Positions 7,401 to 15,873 of a stretch of DNA of 59,054 nt are shown one piece after another (position 1 is the first letter of the stretch; every line of letters begins with the position of its first letter). This DNA is from Ruminococcus sp. UBA7013 (lineage in GTDB: Bacteria; Bacillota; Clostridia; Oscillospirales; Ruminococcaceae). The notes beneath the pieces were generated by a model that searched no databases, was not told where the DNA came from, and saw nothing but the letters and a program-made list of their open reading frames with translations. Location of the stretch: contig DJXD01000127.1 of assembly GCA_002449585.1 (NCBI GenBank), positions 1-59,054 on the forward strand, in the 5' to 3' direction. Made by a program: the position numbers and the translations under genes.

Positions 7401-7424
7401 GGACGGCTCTGGCCGTCCTTTTTT
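7401..7424 (+). terminator. Intrinsic terminator after rny
   Basis: GGACGG and CCGTCC pair around a CTCTGG loop region and are followed by six T. The ribosome site of the next gene (AAGGAGG) begins seven bases later, so that gene may be fed by readthrough. Confidence 0.85.
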
Positions 7425-7444
7425 GATGATAAGGAGGCTTTTTT

Positions 7445-8884
7445 ATGCCGAAAACGGCAAAGACAATTTTTCATACAACAGAAAAATCAAATTTTATTCT
7501 GAATATGACACCGGAGAGCTATCAGAATTATAATCTTCGGATATTGCTAGGGTATCTGCTTCTGATGCCGTTATTCAGTCTGATACTTGAATTTGCACCA
7601 GTTTATAGTGTGCCGGGAATGGCTCTTTCTATTACAGGGGTATTTGCAATTGTATTTGTATTTATTGGATTTATGAAGAGTGAAACGCCGAAATCGTTAT
7701 TTCTTCCGGCGGGACTGATCGGAGCAATGCTGGCATGGGGGCTGGTAAGCCTGTATAATTCTTATTTTTATAGTATTTCTCTGTTTGGATCTGATGGCAG
7801 AAATGAGGGCTGGCTGTCATTATTATTTTATGGAAGCTTTTTTTTATTAGGGGCACAGCTGGGGACAGATGATAATCGGCAAAAGCTTTTACAAGGAATG
7901 CTGTATCTTGGAATTGCAGAATGTTTTTGGAGTCTGCTGCAAATGCTTCCGATCGGTGTGCCGTCTTATTATCAGAATTTAGAGCCTTTGCTATTGTTCC
8001 GGATTTTTTTGCCATCAGGATTGACAGGAAGCCCGATTTTCTTGGCCATTTTGCTGGATATGCTTTTGATTCCGGCTATGCTGAAATCCGTTTTTTCAGA
8101 AGATACAAAACAGAAGCGTTTTGCAATGATCTGTGTATTCTGCTTTGCATTGACAGCGATCCGAACACAATGCCTGATTGGCTATGCAGGAACAATTCTG
8201 GCTGTTATTCTGGGACTGATTTTTTCACGCAAAGGAAAAGCATTGCCTGTGCTATTGGCTTCGATACTGGCAATTTTGTTAGGAACGGGATGGAATGCGG
8301 TTTCTTCCGGGATGAATCATAGCTATAGCCGGGAAACGGGAGAAAATGTTATGATAGAAAACGGCCTTTCATTATATGATGGCAGTATTATCTGGAAAGA
8401 TAGTTCTTATAGATTAAGCGTCAGCGGCTATTATATTTCCGGAAAAACAGAAAATCCAAACGGGGGTTTTGAAATTTCTGATCTGAAAGATTCTTACGGA
8501 TATTTATGGAAAAATACAGCTAAAATCATTCAGAAATATCCCCTGGCAGGAAGCGGCCCAGATAGTCTTGTATATCCTCAATTATATCAAAACAGAGTCA
8601 TTGCAAGCAATCCCAATACTTTTGACAGATGCTATAATTATTATCTTCAAATGGCCGGGACATTGGGCATCCCTATGCTGATACTCTTTCTGATACTCAT
8701 GATACTGGTAATCCGGAGAGGAGCGCAGGGTGTCAAACAATCTGGAAACTGGCTTCATGTCGGATTTCTGAATGCTGTGATTCTGTATCTGATCATGATG
8801 CTGATCGGATGCGGAAGCATCACAACAACGCCTATTTTCTGGATGATGGCAGGAATTTGCATCAGTCTGCCGAAATCAGAATAA
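7445..8884 (+). CDS. O-antigen ligase-like polytopic membrane protein (Wzy_C type)
   Basis: 479 residues with about ten hydrophobic segments. A large extracytoplasmic region (about 285-400) contains the motif YPLAGSGPDS, close to the NPxxGxGPG-type motif of the Wzy_C/O-antigen ligase family. Family members polymerise or ligate surface polysaccharide repeat units on the outer face of the membrane. In a Gram-positive cell a capsule or wall-glycan polymerase role is likely, but no other glycan gene is nearby. Start ATG 7445 has AAGGAGG eight bases upstream. No promoter is visible between the rny terminator and this gene. Confidence 0.75.
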   Translation: MPKTAKTIFHTTEKSNFILNMTPESYQNYNLRILLGYLLLMPLFSLILEFAPVYSVPGMALSITGVFAIVFVFIGFMKSETPKSLFLPAGLIGAMLAWGLVSLYNSYFYSISLFGSDGRNEGWLSLLFYGSFFLLGAQLGTDDNRQKLLQGMLYLGIAECFWSLLQMLPIGVPSYYQNLEPLLLFRIFLPSGLTGSPIFLAILLDMLLIPAMLKSVFSEDTKQKRFAMICVFCFALTAIRTQCLIGYAGTILAVILGLIFSRKGKALPVLLASILAILLGTGWNAVSSGMNHSYSRETGENVMIENGLSLYDGSIIWKDSSYRLSVSGYYISGKTENPNGGFEISDLKDSYGYLWKNTAKIIQKYPLAGSGPDSLVYPQLYQNRVIASNPNTFDRCYNYYLQMAGTLGIPMLILFLILMILVIRRGAQGVKQSGNWLHVGFLNAVILYLIMMLIGCGSITTTPIFWMMAGICISLPKSE

Positions 8885-8888
8885 TATC

Positions 8889-8922
8889 AAAAATCCGGAG
8901 GAATGCTTCCTCCGGATTTTTT
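8889..8922. terminator. Bidirectional intrinsic terminator between convergent genes
   Basis: AAAATCCGGAGGAA pairs with TTCCTCCGGATTTT around a short GC loop; A and T tracts on both sides let it serve the membrane protein gene (plus) and pdp (minus). Confidence 0.88.
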
Positions 8923-10220
8923 CAGATAATGCTATAAATCAGATTGGTTTTTGCAACAGGCTGTTCTGAAATCTGTATAGCAGAAAGCAATCTTTTTTCA
9001 GCCAGTTCACAGAGTGTTTCAGAATTTCCATGAATAACAGCAATCGGATCACCTGCCTGTATGGGATCACCAATATCATGCAGAAATGTTAATCCAGCAC
9101 CCATATCAATAGAAATATGATTTGCCGTTCTGCCAGCACCTAGCTCCAGACAAGCAAGTCCGGCCTGTTCGCTATCAATGGCGGATAAATAACCTGATCT
9201 TTCTGCTTTGAGATATTTCTGTGTTCTTGTCTGCGGAAGTTTTTCGGGATGCTCTGTGACAGAAGCATCTCCGCCCTGCGCTTCGATCATGTGGGATAAT
9301 ACTTCAAGTGCCTTGCCCGATGTCAATGCCTGCTCCGCCATACGTCGACATTCCTGCAAACTGCCTTTTTTGGATAATTCCAGCATATGCGCTGAAAGTG
9401 AAAGTGCCAGCTCTGTCAAATTATTTTTTTCTTCGCCCCGAAGTATATGAATAACTTCTGCAATTTCCAGCGCATTTCCTACGGTATGCCCTAGAGGTGC
9501 ATTCATATCCGTAATCATCGCACGACATTTTTTATCAGCCATATTCCCGACATTCACCATAGATTTCGCTAATACAGCTGCATCCGCTGCTGTTTTCATG
9601 AATGCGCCAGATCCATATTTGACATCAAGAAGAATACAATCCGCACCCAATGCCAGCTTTTTACTCATAATGCTGGAGCAGATCAGAGGAATGCTGTCAA
9701 CCGTGGCAGTTAAATTCCGGAGCGCATATATTTTTTTATCCGCCGGAGTAAGATTTCCACTTTGTGCGATCACAGCACAGCCGATTTCTTTGACCTGCCT
9801 GATGAAATCCGGCACAGACATATTGACACGAAAGCCCGGAATGCTTTCTAATTTATCAATCGTCCCACCTGTAAAGCCAAGCCCTCTCCCGGACATTTTG
9901 GGAACATATCCTCCACAGGCCGCCGTGATGGGTGCTATCAGGAGTGTTGTTTTATCACCAATGCCGCCAGTACTATGCTTATCTACTGTAATCTGTCCCA
10001 GCTCTGACAGATCCAGACATGTACCGGAGTCCCGGATCGCAATTGTCAGATCAACGGTTTCTTCTGTAGTCAGGCCATGACAGCAGACCGCCATCAACCA
10101 GGCGGACATGCAGAAATCTGGAATTTCTCCGGCTGTAAAGCCATTTACCAGAAATCGGATTTCTTCGGCTGTGAGTTTCTGCCGTCTACGTGTTTTCTGG
10201 ATCAGATCATAAATCTGCAT
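8922..10220 (-). CDS. pdp: Pyrimidine-nucleoside phosphorylase
   Basis: 432 residues, the normal length for the family. It reversibly phosphorolyses uridine, deoxyuridine and thymidine to base plus (deoxy)ribose 1-phosphate in nucleoside salvage. Visible signatures: DKHSTGGIGDKTTL (phosphate loop), SGRGLGFTGGTIDKL, and the Lys/Ser region RNLTATVDSIPLICSSIMSKK. The C-terminal domain holds AGLTFLHDIGDPIQAGDPI. ATG 10220 (MQIYDLIQK) is chosen because GAGGTGA lies just upstream and it matches the family N-terminus; the open frame continues upstream but without support. No other salvage gene is adjacent, so it is probably monocistronic. Confidence 0.95.
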   Translation of the reverse strand: MQIYDLIQKTRRRQKLTAEEIRFLVNGFTAGEIPDFCMSAWLMAVCCHGLTTEETVDLTIAIRDSGTCLDLSELGQITVDKHSTGGIGDKTTLLIAPITAACGGYVPKMSGRGLGFTGGTIDKLESIPGFRVNMSVPDFIRQVKEIGCAVIAQSGNLTPADKKIYALRNLTATVDSIPLICSSIMSKKLALGADCILLDVKYGSGAFMKTAADAAVLAKSMVNVGNMADKKCRAMITDMNAPLGHTVGNALEIAEVIHILRGEEKNNLTELALSLSAHMLELSKKGSLQECRRMAEQALTSGKALEVLSHMIEAQGGDASVTEHPEKLPQTRTQKYLKAERSGYLSAIDSEQAGLACLELGAGRTANHISIDMGAGLTFLHDIGDPIQAGDPIAVIHGNSETLCELAEKRLLSAIQISEQPVAKTNLIYSII

Positions 10221-10253
10221 AAAAATCACCTCGGAATGTGTAAGATTATTTTT

Positions 10254-10282
10254 ATTATAACATGATCTGAAAAAAATAGCAA
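10254..10282 (-). promoter_or_regulatory. Sigma-A promoter of pdp
   Basis: Minus strand: TTGCTA (10282-10277), 17-bp spacer, TATAAT (10259-10254). It lies back to back with the spoIIR promoter. Confidence 0.75.
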
Positions 10283-10287
10283 GCCTT

Positions 10288-10317
10288 TGCATAATAAAAA
10301 TTAAAATTCCCATACTC
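10288..10317 (+). promoter_or_regulatory. Probable forespore sigma-F/G-type promoter of spoIIR
   Basis: TGCATA (10288-10293), 17 bp, then CATACTC (10311-10317) resembles the forespore consensus (GYATA near -35, and an element like CATAMTA at -10). No sigma-A hexamers sit at this position. spoIIR is known to be sigma-F-dependent in Bacillus and clostridia, which supports the reading. Confidence 0.5.
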
Positions 10318-10347
10318 CTGACAGAAATCATTCAGGAGGTTAATGAC

Positions 10348-10935
10348 ATGAAAAAATTAGAAATTGCCATGATTCTTAGTCTGATTTTAGTGATCTTCAT
10401 GGGAAGCGTTTCAGGCTTTGCCGGAAAAATTCATCATTTGCAAAATAGTGTATTAAGACTGCATATTCTGGCGAATTCTGATTCAGAACAAGATCAAAAT
10501 CTGAAATTAAAAGTTCGGGATGCATTACTAGCTCAGTCAGAAAATTTATTCCAGGGCTGTGAGACACTGGAAGACATGAAAAAACGTGCCATTGCACAGA
10601 AAGAAACCATCCGGCTGATTGCCCAGCAAGTTCTGGAAGAAAACGGATGTCATGATCAGGTCTCTGTGCAGCTGGCACGGATGGAATTTGATACCAGAGA
10701 ATATGAAGAAATTACAATGCCCGCCGGTTGTTATGATGCCCTCCGGATTCTGATCGGTCAGGCAAAAGGCCATAATTGGTGGTGCGTGATGTATCCGCCG
10801 TTATGCCTTCCCATTGCAGAACCAGATCAGTATTTCGATTCTGCAACAACAGAAATTTTGGAACAGCCTCAGCAATATGAAATCAGATTCAAGTGCTTGG
10901 AACTGTGGGAGGCTCTACAAGAACGCTTTCCGTAA
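10348..10935 (+). CDS. spoIIR: Stage II sporulation protein R
   Basis: 195 residues. An N-terminal hydrophobic export segment (about 5-26) is followed by the family signature VLRLHILANSDSEQDQNLKL and KVRDALL. In Bacillus SpoIIR is made in the forespore under sigma F and secreted into the intermembrane space, where it triggers SpoIIGA to process pro-sigma E in the mother cell. Start ATG 10348 has AGGAGG nine bases upstream. The gene's last 47 bp overlap the end of the convergent lipoprotein gene, so there is no room for a terminator between them. Its presence indicates a genome with sporulation capacity. Confidence 0.93.
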   Translation: MKKLEIAMILSLILVIFMGSVSGFAGKIHHLQNSVLRLHILANSDSEQDQNLKLKVRDALLAQSENLFQGCETLEDMKKRAIAQKETIRLIAQQVLEENGCHDQVSVQLARMEFDTREYEEITMPAGCYDALRILIGQAKGHNWWCVMYPPLCLPIAEPDQYFDSATTEILEQPQQYEIRFKCLELWEALQERFP

Positions 10936-11587
10936 CAGAAACAGGTTCAGCCGGTATAGATTCAGGAATCACAGCTGGTGCAGGTGTTGTTTGTGCTTCT
11001 GTCGGAATCATAGTTTCCGGCGGCATGGTTGCCGAAAATGTGGTTTCTGTGGAAATGGTCTGTGCCTGCTGGGTAAAACTGTCGAATGTTATTATTAATC
11101 CATAACAGGGCAGAGAAAATTCCGCTGGAATGCCCGCATCTGTAAATGTCAGCGTATAACTGCCTTCTTCAATCGATCCTTCACAGATAATTTTATTTTC
11201 TTCGGTCTTGCCATTGAGATCCGGACTCTGTGACATGTCATCAATAATATTCATCAAATCAGCTAATTCTGTTCTGATCGCCTGTGCAGACTGCGGAACA
11301 GAAAATGCAAGACCTTTGTAAGAAGCTTTGACTTCATCATCCAGGAAATCCAACTGAATCCCTGAAAGTGTTGACGGTTCATGAAATAATACACACCATG
11401 CATCTGAACCGTATCTTGTCAGAGTGGCTTTACTTTCAGCATCAGCATTGGTAATGGTAACTTCTGCGGTAAATGCCCCCGTCATGGGATTGGCTACCTT
11501 TCCCGGCATGGTCTGGACAACCGTGCAGCCGCTCAGAAGTAAGGCATTTAAACTGATCACTGCAAAAATATGCTTCACATCATACAT
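10889..11587 (-). CDS. Lipoprotein of unknown function
   Basis: 232 residues. The signal peptide ends in lipobox LLSGC with lipidated C21. The middle (about 30-165) reads like a beta-rich domain, and the tail (about 175-232) is a Thr/Pro/Glu/Val-rich low-complexity spacer. Start ATG 11587 has GAGGTGA upstream. It lies 55 bp downstream of nnr on the same strand and is probably cotranscribed with it. The 3' end overlaps spoIIR by 47 bp on the opposite strand; the overlapping bases encode the low-complexity tail, which suggests the tail grew into spoIIR. No family recognised. Confidence 0.75.
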   Translation of the reverse strand: MYDVKHIFAVISLNALLLSGCTVVQTMPGKVANPMTGAFTAEVTITNADAESKATLTRYGSDAWCVLFHEPSTLSGIQLDFLDDEVKASYKGLAFSVPQSAQAIRTELADLMNIIDDMSQSPDLNGKTEENKIICEGSIEEGSYTLTFTDAGIPAEFSLPCYGLIITFDSFTQQAQTISTETTFSATMPPETMIPTEAQTTPAPAVIPESIPAEPVSVTESVLVEPPTVPST

Positions 11588-11642
11588 AGAATCACCTCAA
11601 AGAAATAATCTCTTGTAATTCCTGTATTTTGCTGAGATAAAA

Positions 11643-13121
11643 TTATAAAATATCCTGAAGGGTATGAATCAAATCATGTGGGAGCATATAACGATATGGC
11701 ATATGTTCCGCTGTCAGATCTCCAGCGGCCGCATGAATCGTAACACCTGCGCAGGCGGCTTCATACAAAGAAAGCCCCTGTCCCACAAATGCCGCTATGA
11801 TGCCAGTCAGGACATCTCCGCTCCCAGCTCTTGCCATGCCCGGATTTCCCAGATCACAGACAGCTGTCCGGCTTCCATCCGTGATGATCGTTCCTGCACC
11901 TTTCAGAACGACAACTGCACCCGTCATTTCGGCTAATTGATATGCCGCTGAAAATCGATCCTGCTGAATCTCTTTTGCACTGATTTTTAATAATCTTGCC
12001 GCTTCTCCAACATGTGGGGTGATAATGGTTCGTCCCTTCGATAATAATTCTATGCAGTCACAAATGCAGTTAAGACCATCTGCATCAAGAATCACCGGAC
12101 AGGAGCTTTCTGAAATCAGGAATTTTGTCAGATTCCGGGTTTTTTCCGTCATGCCCATGCCACAACCTAATAATAATGCCTGTTTATTCTGGAGTGCCTG
12201 TAGTAAGATTTCATGATTCTCCATATCTAAGAAAAAGCCGTTTTCATCTGTTTTCAGTGGCAGACACATGATTTCCGGCATTCTGCATGATACTGCCATC
12301 AAAGCAGGTTCAGCAGAAGCACATGTTAATAATCCTGCCCCACTTCTCATGGCGGCGGTCACAGCTAAGACACATGCGCCACGCATCCGGATACTTCCGG
12401 CCACGGCTAAGACATGCCCCATCTGATTTTTATAAGCATCGGGGCGACGATCCGGCAAAATAGATTTGATTTTTTCAAGTGTGAGTTGTTCGGCTGGGCG
12501 GATTTTTGCAAAAGCTTGTTCTGGAATACCAATATCTGCAATCAAAATTTCGCCGCAATATTTGCGAAGAGGATATTGTGTCATACCTATTTTTACTGCA
12601 CCGAATGTGATAGTAGTATCCGCCTGAAAAATACCGGGGCTGATCTGTCCTGTCAGGCCGTTTCCCCCACTGGGAATATCACAGGCAATCCGGATTTTTC
12701 CTGACAGCAATAATAAATTCTGAATCTGTTCCGTCAGTTCCCCTCGAAAACCAGTTCCAAATAATCCATCAATTATGATTTCAGCGGATTTCATAAAAGA
12801 ATCCGGATCAGATCTAACAGGAATACCAGCTTTCAGCGCACGATCACAAGCGATTCTTGAAATTTCTGTTTTTGGTTCGCCCATAGGTGCGAGGATTCGA
12901 ACATTTTTATCATACATATGCAAATAATAAGCGGCAACATAGCAGTCTCCGCCATTATTGCCATTTCCGGCGAGAAGCAATATTTTATGCATATCTGGAT
13001 AATGATGAATCACAAACATGGCCAAAGCATGGCCGGCTCGTTCCATCATTTCGGCATAAGACACGCCGGCGGCATCTGTTAATTTTTCGAGTTCCTGCAT
13101 TTGTTTTGGTGTAACTAACAT
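11643..13121 (-). CDS. nnr: Bifunctional NAD(P)H-hydrate epimerase / ADP-dependent hydrate dehydratase
   Basis: 492 residues, normal for the fused enzyme. The N-terminal YjeF_N domain (about 1-210) has GNGNNGGDCYVAA, the epimerase signature; the C-terminal YjeF_C carbohydrate-kinase-like domain (about 225-490) has GHVLAVAGS and the catalytic AGSGDVLTGIIAAF. It repairs hydrated NADH and NADPH: the epimerase interconverts R and S forms and the dehydratase restores the cofactor using ADP. Start ATG 13121 overlaps the last 7 bp of the upstream hsdS-like gene and its AGAGGTG site lies within that gene, so the two are translationally coupled. Confidence 0.95.
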   Translation of the reverse strand: MLVTPKQMQELEKLTDAAGVSYAEMMERAGHALAMFVIHHYPDMHKILLLAGNGNNGGDCYVAAYYLHMYDKNVRILAPMGEPKTEISRIACDRALKAGIPVRSDPDSFMKSAEIIIDGLFGTGFRGELTEQIQNLLLLSGKIRIACDIPSGGNGLTGQISPGIFQADTTITFGAVKIGMTQYPLRKYCGEILIADIGIPEQAFAKIRPAEQLTLEKIKSILPDRRPDAYKNQMGHVLAVAGSIRMRGACVLAVTAAMRSGAGLLTCASAEPALMAVSCRMPEIMCLPLKTDENGFFLDMENHEILLQALQNKQALLLGCGMGMTEKTRNLTKFLISESSCPVILDADGLNCICDCIELLSKGRTIITPHVGEAARLLKISAKEIQQDRFSAAYQLAEMTGAVVVLKGAGTIITDGSRTAVCDLGNPGMARAGSGDVLTGIIAAFVGQGLSLYEAACAGVTIHAAAGDLTAEHMPYRYMLPHDLIHTLQDIL

Positions 13122-14230
13122 GAAAGCACCTCTTTAAAATATTTCTGCATGAGTGCAGATTTTAATAATTCTGTTTTGGCAATCTGGTGTTTTATGGTCT
13201 GTTTTGATTTTTCAACAAACTGAACGAATTCAGCAAATTGATTTTGCAGTTCCAAGGGAGGAACAAATATTTGTAATTCTTTTAATGCAAATATTTTTAA
13301 TTCTGAAAAAGTCGAACCTGAAGCTATACTATCATAGTCAATAGCTATTTTCTGCTTTAAAAAATAAAGCAAGTATAAACTATTAATACTTTCAAAATTT
13401 GGGTGAATCCAAAGAACACGCCCATCTTTAAAATAAAACGGTTCTTTTGTGTTTACAGCCCATATTCTTCCATCTGAACATATTGAAGGCATGAGCAAGT
13501 CCCCAATACTAGGGATACCTGTGGCTTTTTTTAATATTTCATAATGTTCTTGTGTAATAAACAATTCAGGAACAATATTTTTTCCTTCTGCTAATTCGCC
13601 GATTTCTGTACCTCTGTAAAAGGGAATTCCGCTTTCTTGCAATTCCTCAACAAATACTCTTTTACTTGAACCAACATTTGCTATCTTTTCAAGTGAAATA
13701 ATTTCATAATGCTTGGAATTTAATTTTACATCGCCAAACATTTCAATAAACCGTGATTTGACAAGCAAATCCAGCTTTTCACTCATACGCTGATAACTGT
13801 CCAGCATGAAATCCAGCCTATCAAAGACAGACACAATTTTTTCCTGCTCTTCCATTGGCAAAAAAGGAATTTCTATCTCTTCTAGATATCCCTTCGAAAT
13901 ATGCCTGATCCCTGCACCCTTGAATCCATTTTCCAGTATCTCCATATGTCCTGAAAGATAATGATACACCATTTTGACAGAAAAATCTGAACGCTTCGGA
14001 AAATATACAATGCAATCCGTAGAAGTCGAAAATGGTTCATCACAATAATGAATACTGGGGTTTCCGCCTGTGCCAAATATCAGGGCAGTATCATGAAACT
14101 GTGCTGTGTGATAATATTTCGTCTGGATGTTGCTGGAATTAAAAAATTTATATTCTCCTGAGGTAAGCCCCTCACCAGCCTTGATTTTTGATTTCGGCTG
14201 TGCGGTCAGCAAATCCCCTAATTTTTTCAT
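13115..14230 (-). CDS. Orphan type I restriction-modification specificity subunit (HsdS)
   Basis: 371 residues, the usual two-domain size. Target-recognition domain 1 (about 1-115) is followed by a conserved helical spacer with PMEEQEKIVSVFDRLD (about 125-165), TRD2 (about 175-320, starting SLEKIANVGS), and a second spacer containing LELQNQFAEFVQFVEKSK. HsdS sets DNA sequence specificity of type I methylase/nuclease complexes. No hsdM or hsdR lies in the window, so it must act with subunits encoded elsewhere or be a leftover specificity cassette. ATG 14230 is chosen (AAAGGAG nine bases upstream) rather than the GTG at 14239 that overlaps the ribosome site. Its 3' end overlaps nnr by 7 bp. The lower G+C than nnr hints at a separate history. 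Confidence 0.85.
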   Translation of the reverse strand: MKKLGDLLTAQPKSKIKAGEGLTSGEYKFFNSSNIQTKYYHTAQFHDTALIFGTGGNPSIHYCDEPFSTSTDCIVYFPKRSDFSVKMVYHYLSGHMEILENGFKGAGIRHISKGYLEEIEIPFLPMEEQEKIVSVFDRLDFMLDSYQRMSEKLDLLVKSRFIEMFGDVKLNSKHYEIISLEKIANVGSSKRVFVEELQESGIPFYRGTEIGELAEGKNIVPELFITQEHYEILKKATGIPSIGDLLMPSICSDGRIWAVNTKEPFYFKDGRVLWIHPNFESINSLYLLYFLKQKIAIDYDSIASGSTFSELKIFALKELQIFVPPLELQNQFAEFVQFVEKSKQTIKHQIAKTELLKSALMQKYFKEVLSC

Positions 14231-14256
14231 GTAAAACACTCCTTTTCAATCAAGGC

Positions 14257-14282
14257 AAGCCCTTCCTGATCAGAAAGGGCTT
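14257..14282. terminator. Hairpin between the membrane protein gene and hsdS
   Basis: AAGCCCTT/AAGGGCTT stem enclosing a CTGATCAG palindrome. The T tract is weak on both strands, so termination may be partial. No promoter is visible between it and hsdS, so hsdS-nnr expression may rely on readthrough from 14287-14826. Confidence 0.55.
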
Positions 14283-14286
14283 TTGC

Positions 14287-14826
14287 TTACTGCTGATGCA
14301 GTTTCATTTTTAAATCTCTGGATAAAAAAGGCTCTAAGGCTTCACGGAAATTAGAATCCGGATTGAAGTATAAACAGCATTTTCCATGCTCTGGATGTTC
14401 AAATTCTGCATAATATTCTTCTGCGTCATCTTCCTCACCCATCAGGGAAATCCCCAATGCTGTGAATATCGTTATGCTGCCATCATCTATGCTTTCTTCG
14501 GGGCATGTACCGGCTTTCCCATAGGCAGTGAAATTTCTGACATCAATACTAAGCATGTTTTTCCTTTTTGATTGTCCAAAGATCTTGTCAATATCAAGAA
14601 TTCCGTTTGTGCAGGAATATTCATATTCCACATTGAGCATTTTCAGAAAATACCATGCTGCCCATATCGCACAGACAGGAAGGATCACAGCCAGCGGAAT
14701 CCCCCGGAAAACCAGCAAAACAGAAATGATAGATACGGTAATGGTGATGATAATAATACAGGCTCGTTTCATATCATCTTTTGTTGTATTTTGTTTTTGG
14801 ATTAATTGCTCTGCAAACTTATCCAT
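14287..14826 (-). CDS. Hypothetical membrane protein, two TM helices and cytoplasmic domain
   Basis: 179 residues. Two adjacent hydrophobic helices (about 24-42 and 45-62) are followed by a soluble domain of about 110 residues rich in acidic residues (MGEEDDAEEYYAEF). The layout resembles that of the protein at 166-666: two helices, then a PH-like beta domain. This is a structural guess. The start is supported by CGGAGG eight bases upstream and a good promoter at 14877-14905. No function proposed. Confidence 0.65.
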   Translation of the reverse strand: MDKFAEQLIQKQNTTKDDMKRACIIIITITVSIISVLLVFRGIPLAVILPVCAIWAAWYFLKMLNVEYEYSCTNGILDIDKIFGQSKRKNMLSIDVRNFTAYGKAGTCPEESIDDGSITIFTALGISLMGEEDDAEEYYAEFEHPEHGKCCLYFNPDSNFREALEPFLSRDLKMKLHQQ

Positions 14827-14876
14827 GAAAAATGCCTCCGGACTATGAAGAATTTCCCTATGTGGGGGATATTCTT

Positions 14877-14905
14877 ATTTTAGCACATTCCGCCGAAAAT
14901 AGCAA
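14877..14905 (-). promoter_or_regulatory. Sigma-A promoter of the 14826 membrane protein gene
   Basis: Minus strand: TTGCTA (14905-14900), 17-bp spacer, TAAAAT (14882-14877). Confidence 0.7.
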
Positions 14906-14920
14906 GCCCTTGATGAAATT

Positions 14921-15463
14921 TTAAATAATTTGCATAATTTTATCAAGTTCCTGACGATGAGGTGCATGGGGGGCTTCATCCGCATAGCCCACAGCGATCA
15001 ATGCAGCAATGCTTTCTGTTTCAGGGAGCTGAATAATAGTTCTGATCTGTGTCTCATCAAAAATTCCCATAATCAGCGTTCCAAAGCCTTTGTCATAAGC
15101 CGTGAGACAGAAAGTTTGACAAGCAATTCCAGCATCGAATGATTCCCAATGTGTGCCTTTGGATGTGGTAAAAGAACCATCTTTTTCATAGCCTGCAATG
15201 CCATTGACAGTGGTAAGGATCACGAGAGCAGGTGCGCTTTGGATATTAAGCTTATTTTTAGAAAAACTGCATGTGCCTTTTTCAGCGATCTGATTTTTAA
15301 TATCCGGATTCAGAACGACATGAAATCTGGTTGTCTGCGAATTTTTCCATGAAGGGGAAAACCGAGTCAGATCAATAATTGCAGTTATATCCTCTTGTGT
15401 AACGGGGGTATCTGCATATTTGCGGATACTGCGCCTTTCTTTGACGACATCAATAAAATTCAT
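14921..15463 (-). CDS. Nitroreductase-family flavoprotein
   Basis: 180 residues. The N-terminus FIDVVKERRSIRKYADTPV is the classical FMN-contacting signature of the nitroreductase superfamily, and SPSWKNSQTTRF is the second FMN loop. The C-terminal GYADEAPHAPHRQELDKI fits the family ending. Members are FMN-dependent NAD(P)H oxidoreductases acting on quinones, nitro compounds or similar; the physiological substrate cannot be told. AGGAGG precedes ATG 15463. It follows the 105-residue gene by 17 bp and is probably its operon partner. Confidence 0.9.
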   Translation of the reverse strand: MNFIDVVKERRSIRKYADTPVTQEDITAIIDLTRFSPSWKNSQTTRFHVVLNPDIKNQIAEKGTCSFSKNKLNIQSAPALVILTTVNGIAGYEKDGSFTTSKGTHWESFDAGIACQTFCLTAYDKGFGTLIMGIFDETQIRTIIQLPETESIAALIAVGYADEAPHAPHRQELDKIMQII

Positions 15464-15480
15464 AGTAAAACCTCCTGATT

Positions 15481-15798
15481 TTATTCAATTACAAAGAAAT
15501 CATCTGACATTTTTCCGGTCAGATCGAAAATGCAGTCATAATAGCCCAGATAAGAAGCATTTTTTTCTCTGGAGCGCATTTGAATTCTGACGGTAATGAT
15601 TTCCTGTTCCTGTTCATGAAGAAGTACATAAGACAGCCTCTCCAATGCTGTCAGTACAGAACTTCTATCAAGCAGAGCATAGCGAGCGGCTTCTTCCGGA
15701 TATTCCAGCAGATAGCATTCATATGCTTTCCAGAATGCTCGCCAAGTTCGCTCGATAATATGATATTTTTCATCAAATTGATAAATTTCCTGTTTCAT
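15481..15798 (-). CDS. Small hypothetical protein, 105 aa
   Basis: Soluble, mostly helical protein rich in aromatic and charged residues; no signal or membrane segment. AAAGGGAG lies upstream of ATG 15798. It sits 17 bp before the nitroreductase gene and 75 bp after the LRR gene. No clear promoter is visible between 15799 and 15873, so it may belong to the upstream operon. Family not recognised. Confidence 0.55.
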   Translation of the reverse strand: MKQEIYQFDEKYHIIERTWRAFWKAYECYLLEYPEEAARYALLDRSSVLTALERLSYVLLHEQEQEIITVRIQMRSREKNASYLGYYDCIFDLTGKMSDDFFVIE

Positions 15799-15873
15799 GC
15801 CAATCTCCCTTTTACAAAAACCTATTTTTGATTAGTCTGTATCACATTTTGTGATTTATCCCTGATATTGATT

